Source of the DNA: a bacterium | Lineage (GTDB): Bacteria; UBA10199; JACPAL01; GCA-016699445 | Length of the DNA stretch: 41,486 bases | Assembly: GCA_035454885.1 (NCBI GenBank) | Contig: DATIGE010000045.1 | Location: 1-41,486 of the forward strand | Direction of reading: 5' to 3' | In this document: positions 1-8,702 of the stretch, one piece after another | How the letters are laid out: every line of letters begins with the position of its first letter | Numbering within the stretch: the first letter of the stretch is position 1 | Translations under genes and position numbers: made by a program | The notes under the pieces: generated by a model | Told to the model about the DNA's origin: nothing | Database searches by the model: none | Seen by the model: only the letters and a program-made list of their open reading frames with translations

Positions 1-1292
1 GCAACCGACTTCGCGACCCGGTCGTGCAGGGCGGGATCGAGGGGATCGGGAACGAGTTCCTTTTCGGGCGTGTGGCGGACGATCGCCTCGGCCGCCGCGA
101 TGTACATGGCGGTCGTCATCTTCCTCGCACGCGCCAGGACGGCGCCCTTGAGAATGCCGGGATAGCCGAGCAGGTTGTTCACGCGGCTGCCGTCGCTCGC
201 GAAGCCGGCGCCGGCCTTGACCGCATCGGCGATGGAGATCTCGGGATACGGATTCGAGAGAGCGAGGATGATCTGGCCCTTCCGGACCATCGCCGGCTTG
301 ATGAGCCCCGCCTGGCCCGTGGTGGAGATGACGACGTCCGCCTTCTTCATGATCTCATCGACCGACGAAACGATCTCGCCGCCCATTTTTTGAAAGCGTT
401 CGGCCGCCAGGGGATTCGGGTCCTCGCCGATGACCGGCTTTCCCGTGTAGGTCATGATGAGCCGCGCGATCGCCGAGCCCGCCGCTCCCAGGCCGATCTG
501 GCCGGTGGTCGATTTCTTCAGGTCCTTCCCGACGATGCGGCAGGCGTTCAAGGCCGCGGCGAGCGAGACCACCGCCGTGCCGTGCTGGTCGTCGTGCATC
601 ACGGGGACGTCGAGCCTTTTCGTCAGCTCCTCCTCGATCTCGAAACAGTCGGGCGTCTGGATGTCCTCCAACTGAATGGCGCTGTAGGAAGACGCGATCG
701 CACACACCGTCTCGATGAATTTCTTGGGTTCGAGGGTGTTGATCAGCACGGGCACCATGTTCATGCCCGAGAACTGCGCGAAGAGCGCCGCCTTGCCCTC
801 CATGACCGGGAGCGACGCCACGGGCCCGATGTTGCCGAGGCCCAACACCCGGCTGCCGTTGGTGCAGATGGCCACGGTCATCCCGATGCCGGTGAACTCG
901 TGCGCGGTCCCGGGGTCGGCATGGATCATCTTGCAGATCGCCGCCACGCCCGGCGTGTAGACCTTGCGAAGATCCTCGACCGACGTCACCGGGTGGCGAG
1001 GCGTGACCGCGATCTTGCCGCCCCGGTGAAGCTCCATCACGTCGTCGATGACCTCCTCCAGTTGCGTCTCCTTCACCGCCCGGACCGCAATAACGATCTT
1101 CTGGAGCTGCTCCTCGTCGTTGCAAATGACGCTGATGTCGCGGAGCGTGTGGAAGGTGCTCAAGGCCAGCGTCCGGATGTCGCCGATGTCGCCGCCCTGG
1201 GAGGCGATGGCGTGGATCACCTTGTCCAGAACGCCGATCTGCTGTTGGTTTTTGACCCGGAGGGTTTTGATGACCTTTTGTTTGTAGGACAC
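1..1292 (-). CDS. NAD(P)-dependent malic enzyme with N-terminal ACT domain (3' end cut by window)
   Basis: Oxidative decarboxylation of malate to pyruvate in the cytoplasm. About 430 residues are visible before the window edge. Residues about 10-80 read as an ACT regulatory domain. The malic enzyme fold follows: VYTPGVA with Tyr112, PVMEGKA with Lys167, QLEDIQTPDCFE with Glu209-Asp210, VMHDDQHGTA at 232-240, and a Rossmann loop GLGAAGSA at 268-275. I place the start at a GTG (1290-1292), because AGAAGG sits six bases upstream and an in-frame stop lies 18 bases upstream. It is divergent from the Cys-rich protein gene. In an EMC-pathway organism it would turn the malate produced by the pathway into pyruvate; that role is inference. 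The usual T/S-D-G before the VLGLGNIGP motif is T-N-G here. Cofactor preference cannot be read from sequence alone. Confidence 0.9.
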   Translation of the reverse strand, partial: MSYKQKVIKTLRVKNQQQIGVLDKVIHAIASQGGDIGDIRTLALSTFHTLRDISVICNDEEQLQKIVIAVRAVKETQLEEVIDDVMELHRGGKIAVTPRHPVTSVEDLRKVYTPGVAAICKMIHADPGTAHEFTGIGMTVAICTNGSRVLGLGNIGPVASLPVMEGKAALFAQFSGMNMVPVLINTLEPKKFIETVCAIASSYSAIQLEDIQTPDCFEIEEELTKRLDVPVMHDDQHGTAVVSLAAALNACRIVGKDLKKSTTGQIGLGAAGSAIARLIMTYTGKPVIGEDPNPLAAERFQKMGGEIVSSVDEIMKKADVVISTTGQAGLIKPAMVRKGQIILALSNPYPEISIADAVKAGAGFASDGSRVNNLLGYPGILKGAVLARARKMTTAMYIAAAEAIVRHTPEKELVPDPLDPALHDRVAKSV

Positions 1293-1602
1293 GATGACCC
1301 TTCTAACAAATCAAAGACGAAATCGCACCCTCATTGGTGTTCAGACAATCTAACGACTCCCCGCTGCCAAGGCAATTTCTTCCAAAAAGAAACATTGTGA
1401 GAGTCTTTTTTATTCTCAATATTCAGTAAACATCATTTGTCGCAATTTCTAATATTATTGTTCTACAAACTTTAACATACCTTAATCACGCGATATTATT
1501 GATTGATTATTTCATACACTTAGGGTGTAAAGCCTAGCCAATCTAAGAGTTTGTGCCATTACGGGGCGAATCGCTGCCATTTTCACGCCATAAGGGGGGC
1601 TT
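1293..1602. other. AT-rich divergent intergenic region
   Basis: This is a 310-bp non-coding gap between the divergent malic enzyme and Cys-rich protein genes. It is much richer in A and T than its surroundings, especially 1380-1515. It carries the candidate promoter of the rightward gene (see 1503-1531). I see no convincing small gene or RNA in it. Confidence 0.6.
1503..1531 (+). promoter_or_regulatory. Candidate sigma70-type promoter of the Cys-rich protein gene
   Basis: TTGATT (1503-1508), a 17-bp spacer and TGTAAA (1526-1531). A small inverted repeat TACAC-TTAGG-GTGTA (1515-1529) overlaps the -10. The GTGTAAA core recurs upstream of two other exported-protein genes (13734-13741 and 16318-16325). 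The leader to the ATG at 1603 would be about 65 nt. Confidence 0.5.
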
Positions 1603-3432
1603 ATGAAACACACTGGATTTTTCCGAAAAGCATCCGGAGAAATAGGGTTCTTGAGTATTGCTGCTCTGATCGCCTTCATGGCCCCCGGTCGGGCCGAAGC
1701 GGCGGTCGCAGATCCCGTACCCGATACTTCCAGCCTGAGCTTTCCGGATACGGAAGTGTCCGTGACCTCGGCGGGCTTGACGGTCATCCTTTCCAAGGGA
1801 ACCGGCTCGGCGGTGACCATCGGCACCACCACCATCACCGGTCCCAACGCCGCGAACTTCGCCGAGTCGGTCAACACCTGCAACGGGGCCACGCTCTCGG
1901 GAGCCGGCACTTGCATCATCACGGTCACCTTCACACCGAGCAGTTTTGGGGCCAAGACGGCGACATTGACTGTCCCGTCCGACGGACCGAGCACCCCCCT
2001 TCTGGTTTCTCTCAGCGGCACGGGTATCGGCTGCGGGGACGGGGCCACCCAGGCCGGTGAAGATTGCGACGACGGCAACACCGCGAACGGCGACTGCTGC
2101 GATTCCACTTGCCAGTTTGAGTCGCTCGGAAGCGCCTGTGACGACGGCAGTGCCTGCACGCCGACGGACGAATGCGACGGCGCCGGCGTCTGCGCCGGCA
2201 GCGGCACGACCTGCGGCGATGGAAGCCTGGACGGGGGATGCGGGGAGGAGTGCGACGACAGCAACACGAACTCGGGAGACGGCTGCAGCAGCATCTGCAT
2301 CGACGAGTTCTGCGGCGACGGATCCATCAACGACAACCTCATCCCCGGCACCGAGGAATGCGACGACGGAGGGAGTAACAGCGACGTGAACCCGGACGCC
2401 TGCCGAACGAACTGCAAGAATCCATCTTGCGGCGATAATGTTGTGGATTCAGGCGAAGACTGCGACGACGGCAACCTCACCGATGGGGACGGCTGCGACG
2501 GCAACTGCACCACGACCGCCTGCGGCAACGGCATCGTCACCTCGGGCGAAGACTGCGACGACGGCAACCTCACCGACGGGGACGGCTGCGACAGCAATTG
2601 CACCGCGACCGCCTGCGGCAACGGTATCGCCACCTCGGGCGAGGCCTGCGACGACGGCAACCTCACCGACGGTGACGGCTGTTCCGCCGATTGCCTCTCC
2701 GACGAAAGCTGCGGAAACGGCATCATAGACAGCGTCGCCGGCGAAACCTGCGACGACGGCGATACAACGACGGGCGACGGCTGCTCGTCCGCCTGTGCCC
2801 AGGAGACCGGCTTTAACTGCACCGGCAGCCCTTCCGCCTGCACCAGCACCTGCGGGGACAATGTCTTGGCATCGGACGAGGGATGCGACGACGGCGATAC
2901 AACGGCAGGCGACGGTTGCTCCTCCGCCTGCGCCCAGGAGACCGGCTTTAACTGCACCGGCAACCCTTCTACCTGCACCAGCACCTGCGGGGACAATGTC
3001 TTGGCATCGGACGAGGGATGCGACGACGGGAACACGGCGAGCGGCGACGGTTGCTCCTCCGCATGCACGGACGAGGTTCCAGGCTCGGTCTGCGGCAACG
3101 GCATCGTCGAAACCGGCGAGACCTGCGACGACGGCAACCTCACCGAGGGTGACGGCTGCGACGCATCTTGCCAGACGGAAGCGCCCGCCCTTCCCGTCTG
3201 CGGAAACGGCGTTCTGGAGGCCGGCGAAGAGTGTGATGACGGGGGCACCGTCGACGGCGACGGTTGCAGTGCCGCCTGCGTCGATGAAGTGCCCGGAGCG
3301 GAGTGCGGTAACGACATCGTCGAGACCGGCGAGGGATGCGACGACGGCAACCTCACCGATGGGGACGGCTGCTCGGCCACCTGCACCACCGAATCGAAAA
3401 AGGACGGCGGCGGCTGCAGCCTGATCCGTTGA
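1603..3432 (+). CDS. Exported cysteine-rich repeat protein (choice-of-anchor D-like + 12 DUF4215 repeats + GGGCSLIR tail)
   Basis: 609 residues. A signal peptide (about 1-33, ending near GRAEA-AVA) is followed by an immunoglobulin-like domain at about 45-145. Its TFTPSSFGAKTATL-type strands resemble choice-of-anchor D/ASH domains. Twelve cysteine-rich units follow, of the form CGxG-x(4-9)-GExCDDGN-x(4)-GDGC-x(3)-C, matching DUF4215 and the myxococcal disulfide repeat TIGR02232. The second unit also holds a CDDGSACTPTDECD stretch. The protein ends KKDGGGCSLIR, the tail shared with four neighbours. The products are probably disulfide-rich and extracellular; no enzymatic motif is visible. The ATG has a purine-rich GGGGGG upstream. 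A strong hairpin terminator follows the stop. The repeats contain recent DNA-level duplications (see 2452-2730 and 2751-3020). The ligand or role is unknown. Confidence 0.85.
   Translation: MKHTGFFRKASGEIGFLSIAALIAFMAPGRAEAAVADPVPDTSSLSFPDTEVSVTSAGLTVILSKGTGSAVTIGTTTITGPNAANFAESVNTCNGATLSGAGTCIITVTFTPSSFGAKTATLTVPSDGPSTPLLVSLSGTGIGCGDGATQAGEDCDDGNTANGDCCDSTCQFESLGSACDDGSACTPTDECDGAGVCAGSGTTCGDGSLDGGCGEECDDSNTNSGDGCSSICIDEFCGDGSINDNLIPGTEECDDGGSNSDVNPDACRTNCKNPSCGDNVVDSGEDCDDGNLTDGDGCDGNCTTTACGNGIVTSGEDCDDGNLTDGDGCDSNCTATACGNGIATSGEACDDGNLTDGDGCSADCLSDESCGNGIIDSVAGETCDDGDTTTGDGCSSACAQETGFNCTGSPSACTSTCGDNVLASDEGCDDGDTTAGDGCSSACAQETGFNCTGNPSTCTSTCGDNVLASDEGCDDGNTASGDGCSSACTDEVPGSVCGNGIVETGETCDDGNLTEGDGCDASCQTEAPALPVCGNGVLEAGEECDDGGTVDGDGCSAACVDEVPGAECGNDIVETGEGCDDGNLTDGDGCSATCTTESKKDGGGCSLIR
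2452..2730 (+). repeat. 93-bp tandem repeat within the Cys-rich gene (3 units)
   Basis: Units begin at 2452, 2545 and 2638, each encoding one 31-residue DUF4215 unit (GED/ACDDGNLTDGDGC...). Many synonymous positions are also identical. This points to recent in-frame duplication or gene conversion rather than selection on the protein alone. Confidence 0.8.
2751..3020 (+). repeat. 135-bp tandem duplication within the Cys-rich gene (2 units)
   Basis: Units 2751-2885 and 2886-3020 encode a 45-residue variant unit with an ETGFNCTG extension. They are nearly identical at DNA level, and the last stretch up to the next CGACGACGG is almost unchanged. A third unit starts at 3021 and diverges after a few codons. 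Confidence 0.85.
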
Positions 3433-3457
3433 CATCAGAAGCTCTGCGTAGTTTCTT

Positions 3458-3490
3458 GAACAGGCGCCCCGCTTTGCTGGGCGCCTGTTC
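3458..3490 (+). terminator. Hairpin terminator after the Cys-rich protein gene
   Basis: A perfect 12-bp stem, GAACAGGCGCCC (3458-3469) with GGGCGCCTGTTC (3479-3490), has a 9-nt loop. Only a weak T-tract (TCATTTC) follows, so termination may be partial and allow readthrough into the epimerase gene 18 bases further on. Confidence 0.7.
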
Positions 3491-3508
3491 TCATTTCGGA
3501 GGCCAACG

Positions 3509-3925
3509 ATGAAATTCAAAAAAGTCGACCACATCGGCATCGCCGTCCCCAACCTGGACGAGGCCGTCAAGACCTACACCGCCCTCCTGGGCCAGGCCCC
3601 CGATCACTTCGAGGAGGTCGCCGAGCAAAAGGCCAGGACCGCCTTTTTCGGCGTCGGAGAGACCAACCTGGAGCTTCTGCAATCCACGTCCCCGGACGGC
3701 CCGATCGGCAAGTACATCGAAAAGAACGGCGGGCGCGGCGGGCTTCACCACATCTGCATCCAGGTGGACGACATCGAGGCGGTGCTCAAGGCTTACAAGG
3801 CGGCAGGCGTCCAGTTGATCGACGAAAAACCGCGCATCGGCGCTCACGGCAAGAAAATCGCATTCGTCCATCCAAAATCCACCGGCGGGCTCTTGCTCGA
3901 ACTGTCGCAACCCATCGATCGCTAG
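3509..3925 (+). CDS. mce: Methylmalonyl-CoA / ethylmalonyl-CoA epimerase
   Basis: 138 residues, the usual family length (TIGR03081; vicinal oxygen chelate fold made of two beta-alpha-beta3 repeats). It interconverts the epimers of methylmalonyl-CoA, and in EMC organisms also of ethylmalonyl-CoA, with a divalent metal. The first repeat opens VDHIGIAV with His8 and the second LHHICIQV with His81. Glu131 lies in LLLELSQ near the end. His8, His81 and Glu131 fit the metal-ligand positions of the family. CGGAGG lies just upstream of the ATG. It links crotonyl-CoA carboxylase/reductase to ethylmalonyl-CoA mutase, both encoded about 20 kb downstream. It is flanked on both sides by exported-protein genes rather than other enzyme genes. 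Confidence 0.95.
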   Translation: MKFKKVDHIGIAVPNLDEAVKTYTALLGQAPDHFEEVAEQKARTAFFGVGETNLELLQSTSPDGPIGKYIEKNGGRGGLHHICIQVDDIEAVLKAYKAAGVQLIDEKPRIGAHGKKIAFVHPKSTGGLLLELSQPIDR

Positions 3926-3985
3926 ACAAACAAGAAAAGCCGCACACAGCCGAATACGTCTTGTTTCCGAAAACTTGGTTTGACT

Positions 3986-4012
3986 TTGATTGTTCGCCCC
4001 TTCTCCTATAAA
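3986..4012 (+). promoter_or_regulatory. Candidate promoter of the beta-helix operon
   Basis: TATAAA (4007-4012, within TATAAAAT) is preceded by TTGATT (3986-3991) at 15 bp. TTGACT (3980-3985) lies at 21 bp. Neither spacing is ideal, but the AT-rich box stands out in a GC-rich context and lies 31 bases before the GTG start. Confidence 0.4.
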
Positions 4013-4043
4013 ATCGGGAAAATTCAATGAGGGGGAACCGAAC

Positions 4044-6263
4044 GTGAAAATTCGATTTCTAACCGTCTTCTTCGGCGTGCTTTGCTTCAGCCTTCCCGCG
4101 CGGGCGGCCGAGTTCACCGTCGACACATTCTTCGACCTGGTCGATTCGTTTCCCGGGGACGGGGATTGCGGGGGTCCCTTGGGCCTTTGTTCGCTGCGGG
4201 GGGCCGTGATGGAGGCGAATGCCCTGGCCGGAACGGACGTCATCCACCTCCCTCAGGGAACTTACACTCTCTCCATCGCCTCCACCCCCGACGAGGACGC
4301 CGGCGCCGACGGGGATTTGGATGTCACCGAAGACGTAACGATTGCCGGCGAGGGATCCGCCGTGACGACGATCAACGGGAACGGCTCGGTCCTCCACGAA
4401 CGGGTCATCCACGTCCTGCCCCCGACGTCGAACTTCACCCTCAGCGGGGTCGAGGTCCGGAACGGCGATGCCACGACCAACGGCGGCTCCTCGCAAGCCG
4501 GGGGCGGAATTCTAATTGACGGCAACATCGCAGCCACCTTGACCGATGTCGGCCTGAACGATAACAACGCGACAGCCGGGGGAGCCCTCCTGTCGGGCGG
4601 CCCCGTCACGGTGACCGACTCGTTCGTCCTGTCCAACACGACCGTGCAATCCCCTGCCGGGATCGCCGCCGCCCAAACCCTCAGCCTCGTCAACACCATC
4701 GTCGAAGGAAACGTGGGTGGCGGTCCCTTGGGAGGCGGCGTGGTCGGCGGCGGCGACGTCACCATCGAAGGCGGTTCGGTCAGCCATAACCGGCTGACGT
4801 CCGGCACCGGCGGAGGGGTCTTGAGGATCGGGGGAGGCGGCAATCTCCACCTGAGGGGTGTCGCCATCGAGGACAATCAAGCGGGCGGCGGGGCCGGCGT
4901 CACCTTTCAAGGAACGGCGACGATCGAGGACTGCGACATACGCGGCAACAGCGCCACGGGCACCTTGCAGGACGGGGGCGGCATCTTGGCTGCGTCGGGC
5001 AGCAGTCTGACCATGACGGTGGGGAGTGTCTCGGACAACTCCAGCACCCGGAACGGGGGCGCCATCTTCATGAACGGCCCCCTGAGTCTCACCGACGTCG
5101 TGTTGGACGGCAACACCGCCGCCAGTGGCGGTGGCGGTATCGCAAACGCCTCCACCGACGCGAACACGCTCACACACGTGACCCTTTCCAACAACGCGGC
5201 GGCCGTCGGCGGAGGAGGCGTCGCCGTTGCCGGGCCCTTGACCCTGACGGAAAGCACCGTGGCCGGGAACTCCTCCGCCAACTTCGGAGGCGGCATTTAT
5301 GTCCTGGGCGTGGTGGCGGTCGAAATGACGCGCTCCACGATCCGCGACAATCAATCCGGGTCCCAGGGCGGCGGGGCCTTCTTGGCCGTCGACACCCTGG
5401 CGATCACCGACAGCACGATCTCCGGCAACAAGGCTTATTCGGGCATGGGCGGCGGCCTCCTCTTCTCCGGAACCAGCGCCACCCTGACCAACGTCACGGT
5501 CAGCGACAATCTCGCGGCCACGAACGGCGGCGGCGCCGGCGTTAACGGAGCGGTGGACGTCGTCAACTCCACCTTCTTCGGCAACGAGGCCGCCGTGAGC
5601 GGCGGCAACATCTTCAACGGCGGCGGTATCTCGACCCTTAAGAACACGATCCTGGCCTCGGCCGGCTCCGGCGGCAACTGCGGCGGGGCCATCACCTCCG
5701 GAGGGAATAACATCGACGACGCCAACACCTGCGCCTTCTCCGTCACCGGCGACCAACACGACACCGACCCGATGTTAGGCCCCCTGGCCGACAACGGCGG
5801 ATTGACCTTCACGCACGCCCTCCTTGCGGGAAGCCCCGCGATCGACCGCGGGACCGATTCGGGCGCCCCCGACCACGACCAGCGCGGTTTCGCCCGGCCC
5901 GTGGACGGGGACGACGATGGGACGGCCGCGACCGACGTCGGCGCGGTGGAGTTCGACCATTGCGGCGACGGGGCCGTGGGACAAGGCGAGGAATGCGACG
6001 ACGGGAACTCCGACAACGATGACACCTGCACCAACGCCTGCGCGAACGCCGTTTGCGGGGACGGCTTCGTGCAATCCGGCAATTCCGAGGCTTGCGACGA
6101 TGGGAACACCGCCGCCGACGATGGCTGTTCGGACGCCTGCGCCGTGGAGAGCGGATTCACTTGCACCGGAGAGCCGAGCGTCTGCACCGCCTCGGGAGGC
6201 ACGACCGGGGGCGGCGGTGGAGGTGGCGGCGGAGGCGGAGGCTGCAGCCTGATCCTTCCCTAA
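4044..6263 (+). CDS. Exported CSLREA / beta-helix / choice-of-anchor Q protein with GGCSLI tail
   Basis: 739 residues from a GTG start preceded by GAGGGGG; the frame is open further upstream but has no ribosome site there. Signal peptide 1-21 (…LPARA-AEF). A CSLRGAV motif at Cys49 is a variant of the CSLREA N-terminal domain (TIGR04214). Residues about 80-560 are right-handed parallel beta-helix (pectate-lyase-like) rungs rich in GGG, N-x-A and T-D/N-S-T motifs. A choice-of-anchor Q-type block follows (GPLADNGG…[14 protein letters not shown]…DQRGFARP…DVGAVE), then two DUF4215 repeats and a poly-Gly run ending GGGCSLILP. No catalytic residues are evident. It is probably a surface or secreted structural or adhesive protein. 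It lies 12 bp upstream of a shorter paralogue, so the two are likely one operon. Substrate unknown. Confidence 0.88.
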   Translation: MKIRFLTVFFGVLCFSLPARAAEFTVDTFFDLVDSFPGDGDCGGPLGLCSLRGAVMEANALAGTDVIHLPQGTYTLSIASTPDEDAGADGDLDVTEDVTIAGEGSAVTTINGNGSVLHERVIHVLPPTSNFTLSGVEVRNGDATTNGGSSQAGGGILIDGNIAATLTDVGLNDNNATAGGALLSGGPVTVTDSFVLSNTTVQSPAGIAAAQTLSLVNTIVEGNVGGGPLGGGVVGGGDVTIEGGSVSHNRLTSGTGGGVLRIGGGGNLHLRGVAIEDNQAGGGAGVTFQGTATIEDCDIRGNSATGTLQDGGGILAASGSSLTMTVGSVSDNSSTRNGGAIFMNGPLSLTDVVLDGNTAASGGGGIANASTDANTLTHVTLSNNAAAVGGGGVAVAGPLTLTESTVAGNSSANFGGGIYVLGVVAVEMTRSTIRDNQSGSQGGGAFLAVDTLAITDSTISGNKAYSGMGGGLLFSGTSATLTNVTVSDNLAATNGGGAGVNGAVDVVNSTFFGNEAAVSGGNIFNGGGISTLKNTILASAGSGGNCGGAITSGGNNIDDANTCAFSVTGDQHDTDPMLGPLADNGGLTFTHALLAGSPAIDRGTDSGAPDHDQRGFARPVDGDDDGTAATDVGAVEFDHCGDGAVGQGEECDDGNSDNDDTCTNACANAVCGDGFVQSGNSEACDDGNTAADDGCSDACAVESGFTCTGEPSVCTASGGTTGGGGGGGGGGGGCSLILP

Positions 6264-6275
6264 CAAGGAGATGAT

Positions 6276-7607
6276 ATGAAGATGAACCTGTTTGTTCCCA
6301 TGATCCTGGCCATTCTTCTGCCTGCCGCGGCTTCCGCGGCCACCTTCGCCGTCGACCGGACCGACGACAACGCCGCGGCGACCGCCTGCACCGCCGCCGC
6401 CAATGATTGCAGCCTCAGGGGAGCGGTCATCGCGGCGAACGCGGCCGCCGGCGACGACGTCATCACTCTTCCGGCGGGGACCTATACTCTCACGATCACG
6501 GGACTGAACGAGGATGCTGCCGCCACCGGCGACCTAGACATCCTAGGAAACACGACCCTCAACGGCGCCGGGGCGAAGACCACGATCATCGACGGCAATG
6601 GCACCGACCGTGTCCTTCACGTCGATCCTCCGGTCGCTGGCGGCGTCACCGTGGCTCTCTCGGGTCTCACGATCCAGAACGGCCATGCCGTGGGATCCAC
6701 CACGGACGGAGGAGGCATCCTGAATCAAGGAACGCTGACTCTGACCAATTGCGCGCTCAGAAACAACGCGGCGGGCGCAAATGGTGATGGCGGAGGGATC
6801 TACGACGACGCCGGTCCCTTTATCGCCTGCGTGAATTCCACTATCAGCGGAAATTCGGCGCGGGACGGCGGGGGCATTCTCAGCCGGTCCGCGACCTATA
6901 CGAACTGCACCGTCAGCGGAAACACCGCGAGCGAGTATGGCGGCGGGCTTGTCTTCTCACTGAGTCCGACACCCGATTCAGCGATCGTCAATTCGACCAT
7001 CACCGGCAATAGCGCCGTCACCGTCGGGGGCGGCATCGACGCGTTCGGCAGCGGCGTGCTGACCGTCAAGAACTCGATCGTCAGCGATAACTCGCCTCAG
7101 AACTGCTCCGTCGCGGTCACGTCCGCCGGTCACAACATTGACAGCGGCGCCTCGTGTGCCTTCGCCGCGACCGGAGATCTATCCTCGACCGGTCCCCTGC
7201 TGGGGCCCCTTGAGAACAACGGCGGCCCCACGCTGACGCACGCCCTGCTGGAGGGCAGCCCCGCCATCGACGCGGGCACGGCGACGGGAGCGCCTTCCAC
7301 CGATCAACGCGGCATCTCCCGTCCCGCGGACGGCAACGGCGACGGAACGGCGGCGGTCGATATCGGCGCCTTCGAAGTGGCCTGCGGCGACGGCGTGCTC
7401 CAAACCTTCGCCGGGGAAGACTGCGACGACGGGAACGCCGTCTCCGGCGACGGTTGTTCGGACGCCTGCGCGGTGGAAAGCGGCTTCACTTGCACCGGAT
7501 CCCCTTCCACCTGCACGGCCACGGGAGGATCCACGGGAGGAACCACCGGAGGCTCAACCTCCGGCGGGGGCAGCGGGGGTTGCAGCCTGATCCCGACCAA
7601 ATATTGA
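6276..7607 (+). CDS. Exported CSLREA / beta-helix / choice-of-anchor Q protein (short paralogue) with GGCSLI tail
   Basis: 443 residues; the start is set by AAGGAGATGAT just upstream. Signal peptide 1-21 (…AAASA-ATF). [11 protein letters not shown] follows at Cys45, then a short beta-helix (about 80-290). The choice-of-anchor Q block reads [26 protein letters not shown]…DQRGISRP…DIGAFE. One DUF4215 repeat ([18 protein letters not shown]…) follows, then a Gly/Ser/Thr linker ending [13 protein letters not shown]. Of the five tails this has the most residues after Cys (seven). It is closely related in layout to the gene directly upstream and probably arose by tandem duplication and rung loss. 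It is followed by the lyase gene after 64 bp with no clear terminator, so the lyase may share its transcript. Confidence 0.88.
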   Translation: MKMNLFVPMILAILLPAAASAATFAVDRTDDNAAATACTAAANDCSLRGAVIAANAAAGDDVITLPAGTYTLTITGLNEDAAATGDLDILGNTTLNGAGAKTTIIDGNGTDRVLHVDPPVAGGVTVALSGLTIQNGHAVGSTTDGGGILNQGTLTLTNCALRNNAAGANGDGGGIYDDAGPFIACVNSTISGNSARDGGGILSRSATYTNCTVSGNTASEYGGGLVFSLSPTPDSAIVNSTITGNSAVTVGGGIDAFGSGVLTVKNSIVSDNSPQNCSVAVTSAGHNIDSGASCAFAATGDLSSTGPLLGPLENNGGPTLTHALLEGSPAIDAGTATGAPSTDQRGISRPADGNGDGTAAVDIGAFEVACGDGVLQTFAGEDCDDGNAVSGDGCSDACAVESGFTCTGSPSTCTATGGSTGGTTGGSTSGGGSGGCSLIPTKY

Positions 7608-7671
7608 CAAGCCGGTCCGCGCTTCGTAAGACCTCGCGCAATTCGGACTCATTCTTTTTTAAGGAGAAACT

Positions 7672-8661
7672 ATGCCCGGCGTGCACCCGTCCAAGGCCCT
7701 CTTCGAGGGCGAAAAGCCCTTCCCGATCATCCCGTCCTGCGAGCACTTCGCGGGGTCGGAAAAGCTCATCACGAAGGCAATGGAACTGCAGAACACCAAG
7801 GGCGGCGTCTTCGACATCACCATGGACTGCGAGGACGGGGCGCCGACGGGGAAGGAAAAAGAGCACGCCGAGATGATCGTGGCGATGGCCAAGGGGCCGC
7901 TCAACAAGCACAAGATGGCGGGGGCCCGGATCCACGATTACACCAACAAGTATTGGAAGCAGGACGTCGACATCTTGGTCGGCGGCGCCGGGAACGAGCT
8001 CGCCTATGTCACGATCCCGAAGCCGACGGCGGCATCTCAGGTGAAGGAGATGATCGCCTACATCCAGGACGTTGCCAAAAAGAACGGGATCAAGCGCGAG
8101 ATCCCCATTCACGTGTTGATCGAGACCCACGGCGCCTTGAAGGACGTCTGGCAGATCGCGGAGATGCCCTGGATGCAGGTCCTGGACTTCGGCCTGATGG
8201 ACTTCGTCTCCGGCTATCACGGCGCGATCCCGGATTCGTGCATGCGATCCCCGGGCCAGTTCGAGCACAGGCTGATCGCCCGCGCCAAGGCCGAACTCTG
8301 CGCGGCGGCCCTCGCCAACGGCGTCATCCCCGCCCACAACGTCACATTGGACTTGAAGGACTTCGAGAAGACCAAGGCCGACGCCACCCGTGCCCGTAAC
8401 GAGTTCGGGTTTCTCCGGATGTGGTCGATCTACCCCACGCAGATCGACGCCATCGTCCAGGCGATGACCCCGGACAACTCCAAGGTGGAGACGGGCTGCA
8501 AGATCCTCTTGGCCGCGCAGGAGGCCAACTGGGGCCCGATCCAGTTCGAGGGCGAGCTCCACGACCGCGCGACCTACCGGTATTATTGGGAGTTGATCCA
8601 AAGAATCCACGTCTCGGGGCAGAAGCTCCCCGAGGCCGCCGAGAAGGCTTTTTTCTCGTAA
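7672..8661 (+). CDS. mcl: HpcH/HpaI-family malyl-CoA / beta-methylmalyl-CoA lyase
   Basis: 329 residues, TIM-barrel HpcH/HpaI aldolase / CitE-like family. In the EMC pathway this enzyme cleaves beta-methylmalyl-CoA to glyoxylate and propionyl-CoA, and can condense acetyl-CoA with glyoxylate to malyl-CoA. Visible family features are SCEHFAGSEKLI near the N-terminus, ITMDCEDGAP, a Glu in VLIETHGAL and an Asp in LDFGLMDFVSGYHGAIPDS, the last two being the likely Mg ligands. The start has an ideal AAGGAGA site. The exact substrate is inferred from the neighbouring hydratase, mutase and reductase; citramalyl- or malyl-CoA lyase would look similar. It is followed at 41 bp by a large unknown gene. 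Confidence 0.82.
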   Translation: MPGVHPSKALFEGEKPFPIIPSCEHFAGSEKLITKAMELQNTKGGVFDITMDCEDGAPTGKEKEHAEMIVAMAKGPLNKHKMAGARIHDYTNKYWKQDVDILVGGAGNELAYVTIPKPTAASQVKEMIAYIQDVAKKNGIKREIPIHVLIETHGALKDVWQIAEMPWMQVLDFGLMDFVSGYHGAIPDSCMRSPGQFEHRLIARAKAELCAAALANGVIPAHNVTLDLKDFEKTKADATRARNEFGFLRMWSIYPTQIDAIVQAMTPDNSKVETGCKILLAAQEANWGPIQFEGELHDRATYRYYWELIQRIHVSGQKLPEAAEKAFFS

Positions 8662-8702
8662 AACCCGCAACTCGCGTGTAGGACGGCCGAGAAAGAAGTG
8701 CG

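Noticed and set aside
24-1400. Long forward open frame over the malic enzyme gene
   Set aside because: It is the shadow of the reverse-strand malic enzyme in GC-rich codon-periodic DNA; its Arg/Asp/His-rich translation has no family motif.
2452-3020. Regular repeats as a CRISPR array
   Set aside because: Repeats are 93 and 135 bp, contiguous, coding and without unique spacers.
1512-3389. 625-codon reverse frame rich in PSSQ/PSPSV repeats
   Set aside because: The repeats mirror the DUF4215 units on the forward strand, which has the signal peptide, ribosome site and cysteine pattern.
4512-5759. Reverse frame opposite the beta-helix gene
   Set aside because: No start signal or motif; explained by periodic Gly/Ala codons of the forward gene.
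6210-6263. Poly-Gly/GCSLI end as a standard PEP-CTERM, MYXO-CTERM or GlyGly-CTERM signal
   Set aside because: There is no hydrophobic segment or basic tail after the motif; the proteins end within eight residues of the Cys.
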